Origin: Armatimonadota bacterium
Lineage (GTDB): Bacteria > Sysuimicrobiota > Sysuimicrobiia > Sysuimicrobiales > Sysuimicrobiaceae
NCBI GenBank assembly: GCA_031460175.1
Contig: JAVKGW010000002.1
Coordinates: 124,001-188,000 of the forward strand
DNA length: 64,000 nt
Direction: 5' to 3'
How positions within the stretch are numbered: position 1 is the stretch's first letter; each line of letters starts with the position of its first letter. Of this stretch, positions 43,129-52,096 are shown one piece after another. Under the pieces are notes generated by a model. The model saw only the letters and a list, made by a program, of their open reading frames with translations, searched no databases and was not told the DNA's origin. Position numbers and translations under genes: made by a program.

Positions 43129-44616
43129 TCAATTCACGGTTCTGGATTCCTCCGGGGGCTCCGGAGCGAATCGTTCCGCCTCCTCCAGAAAGGCCCGCAC
43201 CCGCTCCATGTATGGCCTCCGGTCATACGTCTGGAACATGGCACTCGCCATCCGCACGGGATCACAGAAGAAGCACTCGTACAGCACCTGACGCCCACCG
43301 ACGGCGCTCAGAGCGATGTCCCAAGCCAGTCGGAAAAGCCGAACTCGGTCTGTGGCCTCGGCCCGGGCGGCCTGGCAGTAGCGCCGGATCAGAGGAGCCA
43401 TGGGTCCTTCGAGATCCCCCCGCGTGGGAATGGCCATGAATCCACTGGCGCCCAGCTGCTGCAGGATCTCCACGAGCCTCGGATACGTCCGGACGTAAAG
43501 GTTCCGTGCCGCATTGAGCGGAGGCCAGGCGGGCACCAGCGCTCCCCACCGGTTGGGCTGGGCTTCCACCTCACTCGTTCGCAGGAAGGCCCGCATGGCC
43601 TGCAGGACGATGATGATCTCCGCGATCTTCTTGTGGACGTGCTGGTAGGGCTCGATGGCGATGGTCTCCACGGCCAGGGAAGCAACTCCGAGAATGAACT
43701 TCGTTTTCGCCACGTTCTTCGTGACCATCTGATGGGCCATGAAGGCTACTGCTCCGGTCTCCGCAAACGCCTGGTTACAGCGCTCCACGTCCCGGAGGAG
43801 GAAGACTCGCTCCCACGGAACGAACACATCCTTGAAGATCACCACGGCGTCCATCTCCTCGAACCGAGCGCTGAGGAGATGGTCGGAAGTCGGGCGCCCG
43901 TACCAGAAGCTTTCCCGACACTGGAACCGCAGTCCCGGAGCATCGCATGGCACCGCCACCGCGAAGGCATACGGGGCGTCCTCCATGCCCGCCCGCAGGA
44001 GGGTGGAGGGGAACAACAGGAGCTCGTCTGCTACGGGGAGTGTGGCCAGCATCCGGGCTCCCCGGAGCACGATGCCCCTTGTGTTCTCCTTCACGATCCG
44101 CGCGGCGAGATAAGGGTCCGCCTGCTGGGAAGGCCCCACGGATCGGTTCACCTGGGGATGGATCAGGGTATGCGTCAAGCAGAGATCGTTCTCCCGCGCG
44201 TATTCATAGTACCGCAGGACGTTCTCGGCAAAGCGGGAATCGCTCACGGCGAAGTATGCGGCAGCTGACGCGAACCCCACGAGGGCACGGTTGAGGTAAT
44301 CGAGGGTGCGGCCCATGAACTCGCCGGAAAAGTCCGCCCACCGCTTCATCATCCGGCGGATGCGGACGAGGTCCTCCTGCGTCTTGGGGATCAGGAAGGA
44401 CAGCCCCACCCGCTCCCCAGAGGTCGGCGAGGGGTATGTCATCTCCTCCCGCAGATCGGGGTAATGCTGTAGGTCGTACAGGGCCCCGATGCTCCGGGTG
44501 ATCCTCGCGAAGACGGAATGTTCTGTGGGATCCTCCACCCGTTGGCCCGCATACCAGAGCTCCCGCGGCCGCCGCCGAAGTCCTTCCAGGTATTCCGCCC
44601 CCGCCCGCGCCGGCAA
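43129..44616 (-). CDS. hpaB: 4-hydroxyphenylacetate 3-monooxygenase (HpaB family)
   Basis: This 495-residue FADH2-dependent oxygenase hydroxylates a phenol ortho to its OH. Seen: SGERVGLSFLIPKTQEDLVR, the conserved DLCLTHTLIHPQVNRS stretch, and DHLLSARFEEMDAVVIFKDV followed by VPWERVFLL. It would convert 4-hydroxyphenylacetate to homoprotocatechuate, the ring-fission substrate. The reductase partner HpaC is not in the window. The start at 44616 is TTG behind a G-rich stretch, so it could be shifted a little. Confidence 0.83.
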   Translation of the reverse strand: MPARAGAEYLEGLRRRPRELWYAGQRVEDPTEHSVFARITRSIGALYDLQHYPDLREEMTYPSPTSGERVGLSFLIPKTQEDLVRIRRMMKRWADFSGEFMGRTLDYLNRALVGFASAAAYFAVSDSRFAENVLRYYEYARENDLCLTHTLIHPQVNRSVGPSQQADPYLAARIVKENTRGIVLRGARMLATLPVADELLLFPSTLLRAGMEDAPYAFAVAVPCDAPGLRFQCRESFWYGRPTSDHLLSARFEEMDAVVIFKDVFVPWERVFLLRDVERCNQAFAETGAVAFMAHQMVTKNVAKTKFILGVASLAVETIAIEPYQHVHKKIAEIIIVLQAMRAFLRTSEVEAQPNRWGALVPAWPPLNAARNLYVRTYPRLVEILQQLGASGFMAIPTRGDLEGPMAPLIRRYCQAARAEATDRVRLFRLAWDIALSAVGGRQVLYECFFCDPVRMASAMFQTYDRRPYMERVRAFLEEAERFAPEPPEESRTVN

Positions 44617-44639
44617 CCCCCCTCACCCCCTGGTTTGCC

Positions 44640-45941
44640 CTACGCCCGCATGCCCATCCGGGGAATGGCGTGTCCTCCCAGGGCCACGTGGATCGTCTGG
44701 TATTCACAGTAGAACTCGAAGGAGAACTCGCCTCCCTCACGTCCTATCCCGCTGTGCTTCATCCCTCCGAAGGGAGTTCGCAGGTCCCGCACGTTGTGGG
44801 AGTTCACCCAGACCATGCCCGCCTCCAGGGCCTGCGCGATCCGGTGGGCCCGGTGCACTTCCCGGGTCCACAGGTAGGCCGCGAGTCCGTACCGTACCCC
44901 GTTGGCGATGCGGAGGGCCTCCTCCTCCTCAAACGGAATCACCACCACGGGCCCGAAGATCTCCTCCCGGGCCACCCGCATCTCCGGCCGTACGTCCACG
45001 ATGAGGGTTGGCTGGAGGTAGTTGCCGTGGGACAGGTTCTCCGGACGATCTCCTCCCACGAGCACCGTGGCGCCCTCCGCACGGGCGAGCTCCACGTACC
45101 CACGCACCCGCTGCCAGTGTTCCGGGTGGATCAGGGGACCCACCTCGGTGGCAGGGTCAAACGGATCCCCCACCCGCAGTGCCTGCACCCGGGCCGCGAA
45201 CCGCTCCAGGAACGTATCGTACACCTGCCGTTCCACCAGCAGCCGGGATCCGGAGGTGCACCGCTCCCCGTTGAGGGAGTAGCCCATGAAGACCGCAGCG
45301 TCCAGGGCACGATCCAGGTCGGCATCCGCGAACACGATGGTGGGGTTCTTTCCCCCTAGTTCCATGGAGCACCGTTTCAAGGTGGGCGCTGCGTTCCGGA
45401 GGATCTCCACGCCCGTGCGGCTCTCCCCGGTGAAGGAGATCAAGGAGGCCTGCGGGTGCGCCACCAGGGCCGCGCCCGCGGTCTCCCCGTAGCCCTGCAC
45501 CACGTTGGACACCCCGGGCGGCAGATCTGCCTCCTGGATGATCTCCGCGAGCTTCATGTAGGTGATGCCCAGGATCCGGGACGCCATCTCCGCGAAGAAG
45601 AAGTTCTCGGCAGCGCGCGGGATCTGAGTGCCTCCCGCCTGTGAGATCGGCGTCCCCGTGTCCAGGACCTCTAGGACCCCGATCTCCTCCGCGTGCTTCA
45701 GGATCAGCTCGCCCACCCGACGCAGGTACCCCGCACGCTCCTCCGCCCGCATCCGCGGCCAGGGGCCCTCGTGGAAGGCCTTCCAGGCGGCCTGCACCGC
45801 ACGGTCCACATCTACCTCGTTTCCCTCCGCCACCTCCGTGATCACCTCGTTTGTCGTAGGGTTCAGGGTGGAGAAGGTGCGTCCGGATTGTGACTCCACA
45901 AACTCGTTTCCGATGAAGTGCCGCACGGGCCCGACCCGCAT
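44640..45941 (-). CDS. hpaE: HpaE-like aldehyde dehydrogenase with internal deletion
   Basis: This 433-residue protein resembles 5-carboxymethyl-2-hydroxymuconate-semialdehyde dehydrogenase. It keeps the general-base Glu194 (MELGGKNP), the catalytic Cys228 (GERCTSGS) and the C-terminal VRDLRTPFGGMKHSGIGREGG motif. A stretch of about 55-58 residues is missing between residue 128 (LGITY) and 129 (MKLAEIIQEADLPPGV). That stretch normally carries the PWN motif with the catalytic Asn and the Lys that binds NAD. The family is usually 490-510 residues. The reading frame is intact, but the enzyme should be inactive. Junction at about 45557. Confidence 0.85.
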   Translation of the reverse strand: MRVGPVRHFIGNEFVESQSGRTFSTLNPTTNEVITEVAEGNEVDVDRAVQAAWKAFHEGPWPRMRAEERAGYLRRVGELILKHAEEIGVLEVLDTGTPISQAGGTQIPRAAENFFFAEMASRILGITYMKLAEIIQEADLPPGVSNVVQGYGETAGAALVAHPQASLISFTGESRTGVEILRNAAPTLKRCSMELGGKNPTIVFADADLDRALDAAVFMGYSLNGERCTSGSRLLVERQVYDTFLERFAARVQALRVGDPFDPATEVGPLIHPEHWQRVRGYVELARAEGATVLVGGDRPENLSHGNYLQPTLIVDVRPEMRVAREEIFGPVVVIPFEEEEALRIANGVRYGLAAYLWTREVHRAHRIAQALEAGMVWVNSHNVRDLRTPFGGMKHSGIGREGGEFSFEFYCEYQTIHVALGGHAIPRMGMRA

Positions 45942-45951
45942 GTCTCTCCTC

Positions 45952-46707
45952 TCATGCGTAGGGGCCGATCTCCTCGCCCACCACGGGGTTCTCCAGGGCC
46001 CCGATCCCCTCGATCTCCAGCCGCATCACGTCCCCGGGCCGCACCGGACTGATCCCCCGGGGCGTCCCCGTCAGGATCAGGTCCCCCGGCTCCAGGGTCA
46101 TGAAGGAGGAGACCCAGGCGATCAGCCGAGGAACCTTCCAGAGCATCTCTCGGGTGTTCCCCCGTTGCCGGAGTTCCCCGTTCACGTACACCCGCATCTC
46201 GAGGTCGTGAGGATCCTCGATCTCCCCTTCCACCGACCAGGGCCCCACAGGGCCGAAAGTGTCGTATCCCTTGGCCCGGACGGGAGGCCGGTAGAAGTTC
46301 CCCACGAAGTCGCGGGCCGTGATGTCGTTGGCAATGGTGTACCCCTGAACGACCCGCAGGGCCTCTTCGGGCTGCACGTTGCGGCACCGCCGGCCGATGA
46401 CCACCGCCAGCTCCACCTCGTAGTGCAGGTACTCAACCCCCCGGGGGTAGACCACCGGGGCCCGGTGTCCCACGAGGCAGGAGAGGGGCTTGAAGAACAG
46501 GGGCGGCTCGTCCGGAATTCGCATGCCCAACTCCGCGGCGTGCTCCGGGTAGTTCAGGGCAACTCCGAGGACCTTCGTGGGGCTCACGGGCGGAAGCCAG
46601 ACCACACGATCTGGATCGTACCCGCGTCCTCCCGCATCGTAGAGCGCCCCTTCCCTGAAGGTTCCCTCGTGGACGGCGCCTTCCGCGGCGAACCGCACGC
46701 GCTTCAT
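45952..46707 (-). CDS. fumarylacetoacetate-hydrolase-family enzyme (HpaG-like)
   Basis: This 251-residue FAH-fold protein has GVALNYPEHAAELG, LHYEVELAVVIGRR with the metal-binding Glu residues, YTIANDITARDFV and the C-terminal LEPGDLILTGTPRGI. In homoprotocatechuate pathways such enzymes (HpaG) decarboxylate and isomerise the ring-cleavage product. Only one copy is present, while enteric HpaG is a fused pair. It overlaps the DapA-like gene start. Confidence 0.87.
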   Translation of the reverse strand: MKRVRFAAEGAVHEGTFREGALYDAGGRGYDPDRVVWLPPVSPTKVLGVALNYPEHAAELGMRIPDEPPLFFKPLSCLVGHRAPVVYPRGVEYLHYEVELAVVIGRRCRNVQPEEALRVVQGYTIANDITARDFVGNFYRPPVRAKGYDTFGPVGPWSVEGEIEDPHDLEMRVYVNGELRQRGNTREMLWKVPRLIAWVSSFMTLEPGDLILTGTPRGISPVRPGDVMRLEIEGIGALENPVVGEEIGPYA

Positions 46708-47615
46708 CCGTTCGAGTCTCCCTCCCCCTCAAGCAACCCGTACCGCTGCAACACCCTCTGGATGCGGCGCCGGTTCTCCTCGGTCGGCAGCACGAGCGGC
46801 AATCGGATCTCGGGGACGATCTTCCCGAGGAGACCCAGGGCGTACTTGAGGGGTCCCGGATTGGTCTCGATGAACAGGATGTCGTTTAAGGGCAGCAGCT
46901 CATAGTGAAGTGCGAGGGCGCCTTGCCAGTCACCGGAGAACCAAAGATCGTGCATGCGCGCCACACGGTCGGGAACCAGGTTGGCAGTGGCACTGATGGA
47001 ACCAGCGCCTCCGATGGCGAGCATGGGATAGCACAGGAGCTCGATCCCGCTGTAGAGTAGGAAGTCGCGCCCGCAGTAGTAGAGGACCCGGTTCACGTGC
47101 TCGAAGTCCCGGTTCGCCTCCTTCACTCCCACGAGGTTCGGGCAATCCTCACGCAGTCGCGCCAGCGTCTCCACTTCCAGGTTCACTCCGGTCCGTCCCG
47201 GAATGTTGTACACGATCACCGGAAGCTCCGTAGCGTGCGCCACAGCCCGGAAATGCTCGTAGAGGCCCTGCTGCGTTGGACGAACGTGGTAGGGCACCAG
47301 GACCAAAAGCGCATCCGCCCCCCACCGCTCCGCCCGGCGCGCGAGGAAAAGGGTCTCCTCATGATGATTCGTTCCCACCCCTGCCACCACCGGAACCCGC
47401 CCGGCCGCAGTCTTAACGGCAATGCGGATGAGCCGTTCTCGCTCCTCCAGGGTGAGGGAGGTGGCCTCCCCGGTGGTGCCCCCGATGGAGATCCCGTGGC
47501 TTCCGGAAGCGATCTGCCACTCGATGAGGTCTCGAAGGGTTTCCTCGTCGAGCTGTCCATTTTGGAAGGGCGTGACCAGCGGGACGATGGAACCCCGCAG
47601 ACGTTGCAAGTTCAT
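46704..47615 (-). CDS. dihydrodipicolinate-synthase-family aldolase
   Basis: This 303-residue TIM-barrel class I aldolase has the family motifs GGTTGEATSLTLEER, VYNIPGRTGVNLEVETL and the Schiff-base lysine in LVGVKEANRD. In aromatic degradation clusters, DapA-family proteins can replace the HpaI aldolase and make pyruvate plus succinic semialdehyde. True lysine biosynthesis is less likely in this operon. Confidence 0.83.
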   Translation of the reverse strand: MNLQRLRGSIVPLVTPFQNGQLDEETLRDLIEWQIASGSHGISIGGTTGEATSLTLEERERLIRIAVKTAAGRVPVVAGVGTNHHEETLFLARRAERWGADALLVLVPYHVRPTQQGLYEHFRAVAHATELPVIVYNIPGRTGVNLEVETLARLREDCPNLVGVKEANRDFEHVNRVLYYCGRDFLLYSGIELLCYPMLAIGGAGSISATANLVPDRVARMHDLWFSGDWQGALALHYELLPLNDILFIETNPGPLKYALGLLGKIVPEIRLPLVLPTEENRRRIQRVLQRYGLLEGEGDSNG

Positions 47616-48328
47616 CGTGTCCCCTCACGCGCTTCGACGAGCGTTTCCCATCTCTCCCCCCGCACGCGTTCCTCGGCGTCCATGTGCCTTTTCCATCTCA
47701 AGTAGGCTTCTAGGGTGCGGAGCTTGTGCTGCCGTGCGAAGCGCTCGATCTGCAGCGGATCCGCTCCTTGCTCGATGAGGTCCACCAAGCGGTCATGCTC
47801 CTTTACCGAGTCCAGCCCTCGGTGCGGGATGAAGGGGAAGATGCTGCGGCGGATGGTGTCCATGCGGTTCCAGGTGGCCCGGAGAAGCTCCAGGAGGTAG
47901 CGGTGATCACATCCCGCGCAGAGGGTCATGTGGAACCGACGGTTGAGGCGATCGAAGAGGGGAAGATCGAAGGAGGCCATCGCCTGGCGCATGCGCTCGT
48001 TCATGCGTCGCAACTCCCGCAGGGTCCTCGGGGCAAGTCGGGGGGCAGCCAAGGCGGTAGCGTACCCCTCCAGAAGGGCCAGCAACGAGAGGGTCTCGGT
48101 GTAGGCCCGTTCGTCCACCTGAGCTACCCGGGCCCCTTGGTAGCGCTCGTAGGTGACCACCCCTTCCGCCTGAAGGCGCCGGAGGGCTTCCCGTACGGGG
48201 GTGGGGCTCATCCCGAACTCTCTGGCGAGGGCCTCGATGCTGAGGCGGTAGCCGGGCCCGTACTCTCCCCGCAGGATGCGCTCATAGATGCGCCGGTAGG
48301 CCTCCGCGTACTTCCCGCCTTGTTTCAT
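47612..48328 (-). CDS. GntR-family (FadR-type) regulator of the aromatic regulon
   Basis: This 238-residue regulator has an N-terminal winged helix (RLSIEALAREFGMSPTPVRE, residues 28-50) and a C-terminal all-helical FCD domain (residues 85-215) with His and Asp residues that often bind metal, e.g. RLNRRFHMTLCAG. It is first in the left-arm operon and divergent from the dioxygenase. A perfect palindrome seven bases before its start is the likely operator, so it should repress both arms until an aromatic acid or pathway intermediate binds. Confidence 0.9.
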   Translation of the reverse strand: MKQGGKYAEAYRRIYERILRGEYGPGYRLSIEALAREFGMSPTPVREALRRLQAEGVVTYERYQGARVAQVDERAYTETLSLLALLEGYATALAAPRLAPRTLRELRRMNERMRQAMASFDLPLFDRLNRRFHMTLCAGCDHRYLLELLRATWNRMDTIRRSIFPFIPHRGLDSVKEHDRLVDLIEQGADPLQIERFARQHKLRTLEAYLRWKRHMDAEERVRGERWETLVEAREGTR

Positions 48329-48329
48329 A

Positions 48330-48359
48330 TTGACAATCCTATAGGATTTCGCCTATAAA
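48330..48359 (+). promoter_or_regulatory. right-arm promoter (dioxygenase and importer)
   Basis: TTGACA (48330-48335), an 18-base spacer and TATAAA (48354-48359): a perfect -35 and a good -10. The palindromic operator fills the spacer, so a bound repressor would block RNA polymerase. Confidence 0.8.
48335..48348. promoter_or_regulatory. 14-bp palindrome, probable GntR operator
   Basis: AATCCTATAGGATT is its own reverse complement over all 14 bases. It sits between the -35 and -10 of the right-arm promoter and ends seven bases from the gntR start on the other strand. One site can thus control both arms and the regulator itself. Confidence 0.75.
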
Positions 48360-48402
48360 CCTAGCCAGGTTGTTGTCTGTTGTCAACCCACGGGGTGGGG
48401 GG

Positions 48403-49344
48403 ATGGAAATCCGAGCGCCGCGAGTCGTCCGGGCAGGACACGTGGTCCTCTACGTCTCGGATCTCCAGGCCGCCCGTCGGTTCTACGTGGAGTTGCTGGG
48501 CTTCTCCATCCTGCATGAGGGCCCCGACGCCCTTTACCTGCGGGGATACGAGGAGCGGGAGTGGAGCCTGAAGCTCCAGCTGCACCCCCGTCCTGGGCTT
48601 CGGCACATCGCCTTCAAGGTGGCCGAGGAGAAAGACCTCGACTCGGCCATCGAGATGGCCAAAGGGTTCGGACTCCCGTGGCGGGAGGAGGAGGAGTTCG
48701 AACGCCCCCACATGGTCCGCATCCAGGACCCATTCGGATTTCCCGTGGCCTTTTACCGGCGATCCAGCCGCCACCCTCCCCTCCTGCAGGAGTACCACCG
48801 ATATCGAGGGCCCGGGATCCAGCGGCTGGACCACTTCAACCTCTTCAGCCCGAAGGTGCCGGAGGTGGTGCGGTTCTATATGGACGTGCTGGGGTTCCGG
48901 CTGACGGAGTATACCGTGGACGATCACGACCAGCTGTGGGGGGCCTGGCTCCAGCGGAAAGGGAACGTGCACGACCTCGCCCTCACTTCCGGTCCGGGAC
49001 CCCGTCTCCACCACATCGGCTATTGGGTGCAGGACGTCCACGGAATCCTGCGGGCCGCGGACATCCTGGCCTCCGCGCGGTGTGTCCACCAGCTGGAACG
49101 TGGGCCCGGCCGACACGGAATCAGCAACGCCATGTTCCTCTACCTCCGGGATCCAGACGGCCACCGGGTGGAGCTGTACACCTCGGACTACCTCACTGTG
49201 GATCCCGAGTTCGAACCGGTCCGCTGGCACCTGCGTGACCCCCGCCGCCAGACTCTCTGGGGGCAAGCAGCCCCCGAGAGCTGGTTCCAGGAAGGGAGCG
49301 CGGTCGAGGGCTTCACCGGCCAGTTCGTGGAACCCTCGTCATGA
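48403..49344 (+). CDS. hpaD: 3,4-dihydroxyphenylacetate (homoprotocatechuate) 2,3-dioxygenase
   Basis: This 313-residue extradiol ring-cleaving dioxygenase is of the two-domain VOC/glyoxalase type. Domain 1 (residues 12-125) has lost its metal site. Domain 2 holds the Fe/Mn ligands His in RLDHFNLF, His in LHHIGYWV and Glu in HRVELYT. It opens the homoprotocatechuate ring to the muconic semialdehyde used by the HpaE-like enzyme. The ATG at 48403 follows a G-rich stretch; a TTG at 48370, right after the promoter, is a less likely start. Confidence 0.88.
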   Translation: MEIRAPRVVRAGHVVLYVSDLQAARRFYVELLGFSILHEGPDALYLRGYEEREWSLKLQLHPRPGLRHIAFKVAEEKDLDSAIEMAKGFGLPWREEEEFERPHMVRIQDPFGFPVAFYRRSSRHPPLLQEYHRYRGPGIQRLDHFNLFSPKVPEVVRFYMDVLGFRLTEYTVDDHDQLWGAWLQRKGNVHDLALTSGPGPRLHHIGYWVQDVHGILRAADILASARCVHQLERGPGRHGISNAMFLYLRDPDGHRVELYTSDYLTVDPEFEPVRWHLRDPRRQTLWGQAAPESWFQEGSAVEGFTGQFVEPSS

Positions 49345-50237
49345 GCCTCGGTCAGCAGCTCACCCAGTTCATCGCCGTGGGGGTCGTCAACGGAGCCATC
49401 TATGCCTTGCTGGGATTGGGTCTCGTGGTCATCTACTCCGTTACCCGTGCGGTAAACGTGGCCCAAGGGGAGTTCGCGGCGTTGGGGGCCCTCCTCGCCG
49501 CGACCCTGGCAAGCGCCGGTTGGCCGGCGGAGGTTGTCCTCCCCGCAGGAACCGCGGCGTCTGCCCTGCTCGGATTGCTGACCTACCTCGGTGGGATCCG
49601 TCCCGTCCGCACCGCAAGCCCCCTCGTGCTCATCATCGTGACCCTCGCCATGCACCTCACCCTCAAAGGCCTCTTGCTGCTGGTCTGGGGAACGGATCCC
49701 TACGCGCTCCCGCCCTTCTCTCAGGGAGCCCCTCTGCGGATCCTGGGCGCCGTGGTGGCCCGCCAGAGCCTGTGGATTCTGGGGACCGTGGTGGCGGCCC
49801 TCATGGTCCTGTACGGGTTCTTCGGGTACACCCTGTACGGCAAGGCCCTGCGGGCCTGCGCCATCAACGAGCTCGCCGCGCGCCTGATGGGCATCCGTCC
49901 CCAGACCATGGGTGCCATCGCTTGGACCCTGGCCGGAGCCCTAGGAGGCCTCGCGGGAGTGCTCATCACCCCGCTCACCCTCGCCACCTACGACATGGGA
50001 CTGATGCTGGGACTCAAGGGGTTCGTGGGCGCGGTGGCCGCGGGGCTCACCAGCTATCCACTAGCCGTGCTCGGGTGTTTGCTGTTCGGCATCGTGGAGT
50101 CTCTGGTGGCCGGGCTACTCCCCTCCGGCTATCGAGACGCCATCGCTTTCGGGGTCCTCGTGGTTGCCCTGCTCACCCGAGCGGTCCTGGCTCTCCGTCA
50201 GGGCGTGCTGGTGAAAGAGGAGGTTCTCTCCGAATGA
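49341..50237 (+). CDS. Liv-type ABC permease (LivH), aromatic regulon
   Basis: This 298-residue inner-membrane permease has eight or so helices and the LivH start VVNGAIYALLGLGLVVIYSVTRAVNVAQGEFAAL, shown here only in part, plus the cytoplasmic EAA-like loop YGKALRACAINELAARLMGI. It overlaps hpaD (ATGA) and the next gene (ATGA). With the fused permease/ATPase and LivF it forms an importer, probably for aromatic acids rather than branched-chain amino acids. Confidence 0.9.
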   Translation: MSLGQQLTQFIAVGVVNGAIYALLGLGLVVIYSVTRAVNVAQGEFAALGALLAATLASAGWPAEVVLPAGTAASALLGLLTYLGGIRPVRTASPLVLIIVTLAMHLTLKGLLLLVWGTDPYALPPFSQGAPLRILGAVVARQSLWILGTVVAALMVLYGFFGYTLYGKALRACAINELAARLMGIRPQTMGAIAWTLAGALGGLAGVLITPLTLATYDMGLMLGLKGFVGAVAAGLTSYPLAVLGCLLFGIVESLVAGLLPSGYRDAIAFGVLVVALLTRAVLALRQGVLVKEEVLSE

Positions 50238-52096
50238 ACCGCGCATGGTTCCTCCGGGGAGGAGGTCTATTGCTCCTGCTCCTTTTGCCCTGGGTCCTCC
50301 GGGATCGTCTCTCCCTCACCGTTCCCTTCGTTATCGGGCTCCACGCGGTCCTGGCCATCGGGCTCGCCATGCTCGCCGGCCAGGCTGGTCAGGTCTCCCT
50401 GGGACAGGCGGCCTTCTACGGCATCGGGGCGTACACCGCGGCGCTCCTCACCGTCCGGCTGGGATGGGATCCCTGGATCGCCCTCGGGATGGCCGTACTG
50501 GTGGCCGCTTCCCTGGCCTTCATCCTGGGAGCGCCCGTGATGGCCCTGCGTGGCCACTACCTGGTACTGGGAACCCTGGCCCTGAACGTGGTGGTGGAGG
50601 TGGTCCTGCGCAACTGGCAGTCCCTCACGGGTGGGGCGAACGGCCTGAGCGGGGTTCCACCGCTTCACCTGGGCCCCTTCGGCGCGCTTCAGGGAACCCT
50701 TCCTTACTACTACCTGAGCTGGGGACTCGTGCTCCTCTCCCTCTGGCTCGGCCACAATCTGCTGCGCTCCCGGGTGGGGCGGGCGCTGGCGGCCATCCGG
50801 GCAAGCGAGGTGGCCGCGGTCAGTCTGGGGATTCCGCCGACCCGCTACAAGCTGCAGCTGTTTGCCTACAGCGCCGGGTGCGCCGCAGTGGCCGGCGGCC
50901 TGTACGCCTACGAACTCGGGTTCGTGAGTCCTTCCCCCTTCGGATTTGAACTCTCCATCGCAATCCTGGTCATGGGCGTCCTCGGCGGCATCCATCACCT
51001 TCCGGGTGCAGTGCTGGGAGCCGCGGTCGTCACCCTCCTCCGGGAGCTGCTCCGCAGCCTGCTCCCCCGGTTTTTCCGCGGGGGAGCGTCCGCAGAGTAC
51101 GAAGCCGTGGTGTATGGCCTCCTCCTCGCCGCCACGGTCATCGCCGCGCCCATGGGGCTGTGGCCCTTCCTCGCCCGCTGGACGCGCCGCCCGGCACCGG
51201 AGCGCTGGGCCCAATCAGCGCATCCAGCCCCCTCGCCGCTCGTCCCGACACCCGTGGATCCTCCCGGCCCTGAAGACACCGGAGACGCCGTGGTAGAGAC
51301 CCGGAGCTTGACCAAGCGCTTTGGCGGACTCGTGGCGGTGGACGATCTCTCCTTCGCCGTTCACCCGGGCGAGATCTACGCCATCATCGGACCCAACGGA
51401 GCGGGGAAGACCACGGTGCTGAACCTGATCACCGGCCTGCTCCGCCCTACCGCCGGGACCATTGCCCTGTTTGGATCCTCCGTTCATGCGCTGTCCCCCG
51501 AACGCATCGCGTCCCTCGGCGTGGCGCGTACCTTCCAGACCCCCCGGGTGGTGTGGGAGCTCACGGTGCTGGACAACGTGCGGCTCGGCATGCACCTCCA
51601 CCTGCGAGCGGGCTTCCTCACCTCCCTGATGGGCCTCAACCACAGGGAAGAGGTCTGGTCCATCCGTCGGGCTCTAGCCCTCCTGGATCGGTTAGGGCTC
51701 GCCGCGGAAGCTCACGAGGCCGCCGAGAACCTCCCCTTCGGATCCCTGCGTCTGCTGGAGCTCGCCCGGGCCCTGGCCCTCCAACCCCGTCTCCTCCTGC
51801 TGGACGAGCCCGCCTCCGGTCTCAGCCAGGCGCAGCGGATGGAGCTGGCCCGACTCATCCGGGAGATCCGCGCGGAGGGTGTGACGGTGGTACTGGTGGA
51901 GCATGACGTGGAGATGGTGCTGCAGACAGCGGATCGGGTCCTGGTTCTGCACCAGGGACGACGCATCGCGGAGGGTCCCCCTGCGGTGGTCCGGTCGCAC
52001 CCGGAGGTGATCTCCGCCTACCTGGGTCCTGACGTGGCGGAGATCACTACGGCAGGACCCAATCACCTTCGGAGGAGCCGAAGGGCACAGGCATGA
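50234..52096 (+). CDS. fused LivM permease - LivG ATPase
   Basis: This 620-residue protein joins two ABC subunits that are usually separate. Residues 1-325 are the LivM membrane domain, with eight to ten helices, GQVSLGQAAFYGIGAYTAAL near the start and ALAAIRASEVAAVSLGI as the ATPase-contact loop. A Pro-rich linker of about 30 residues follows. Residues 355-620 are the LivG ATPase: Walker A IIGPNGAGKTT, Walker B LLLLDEPASGL and the H-loop VLVEHDVEMV. The signature motif is atypical (LPFGSLRLLELARAL). The start is ATG 50234, coupled to the LivH stop. Confidence 0.92.
   Translation: MNRAWFLRGGGLLLLLLLPWVLRDRLSLTVPFVIGLHAVLAIGLAMLAGQAGQVSLGQAAFYGIGAYTAALLTVRLGWDPWIALGMAVLVAASLAFILGAPVMALRGHYLVLGTLALNVVVEVVLRNWQSLTGGANGLSGVPPLHLGPFGALQGTLPYYYLSWGLVLLSLWLGHNLLRSRVGRALAAIRASEVAAVSLGIPPTRYKLQLFAYSAGCAAVAGGLYAYELGFVSPSPFGFELSIAILVMGVLGGIHHLPGAVLGAAVVTLLRELLRSLLPRFFRGGASAEYEAVVYGLLLAATVIAAPMGLWPFLARWTRRPAPERWAQSAHPAPSPLVPTPVDPPGPEDTGDAVVETRSLTKRFGGLVAVDDLSFAVHPGEIYAIIGPNGAGKTTVLNLITGLLRPTAGTIALFGSSVHALSPERIASLGVARTFQTPRVVWELTVLDNVRLGMHLHLRAGFLTSLMGLNHREEVWSIRRALALLDRLGLAAEAHEAAENLPFGSLRLLELARALALQPRLLLLDEPASGLSQAQRMELARLIREIRAEGVTVVLVEHDVEMVLQTADRVLVLHQGRRIAEGPPAVVRSHPEVISAYLGPDVAEITTAGPNHLRRSRRAQA

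Noticed and set aside
46704-47615. Lysine-biosynthesis DapA
   Set aside because: The gene is embedded in an aromatic catabolic operon under a GntR regulator, so a catabolic aldolase is more likely. The family alone cannot decide.
49082-50233. Upstream extension of the LivM-LivG frame through hpaD and LivH
   Set aside because: Frame is open by chance. The ATG at 50234 overlaps the LivH stop and gives a normal LivM N-terminus.
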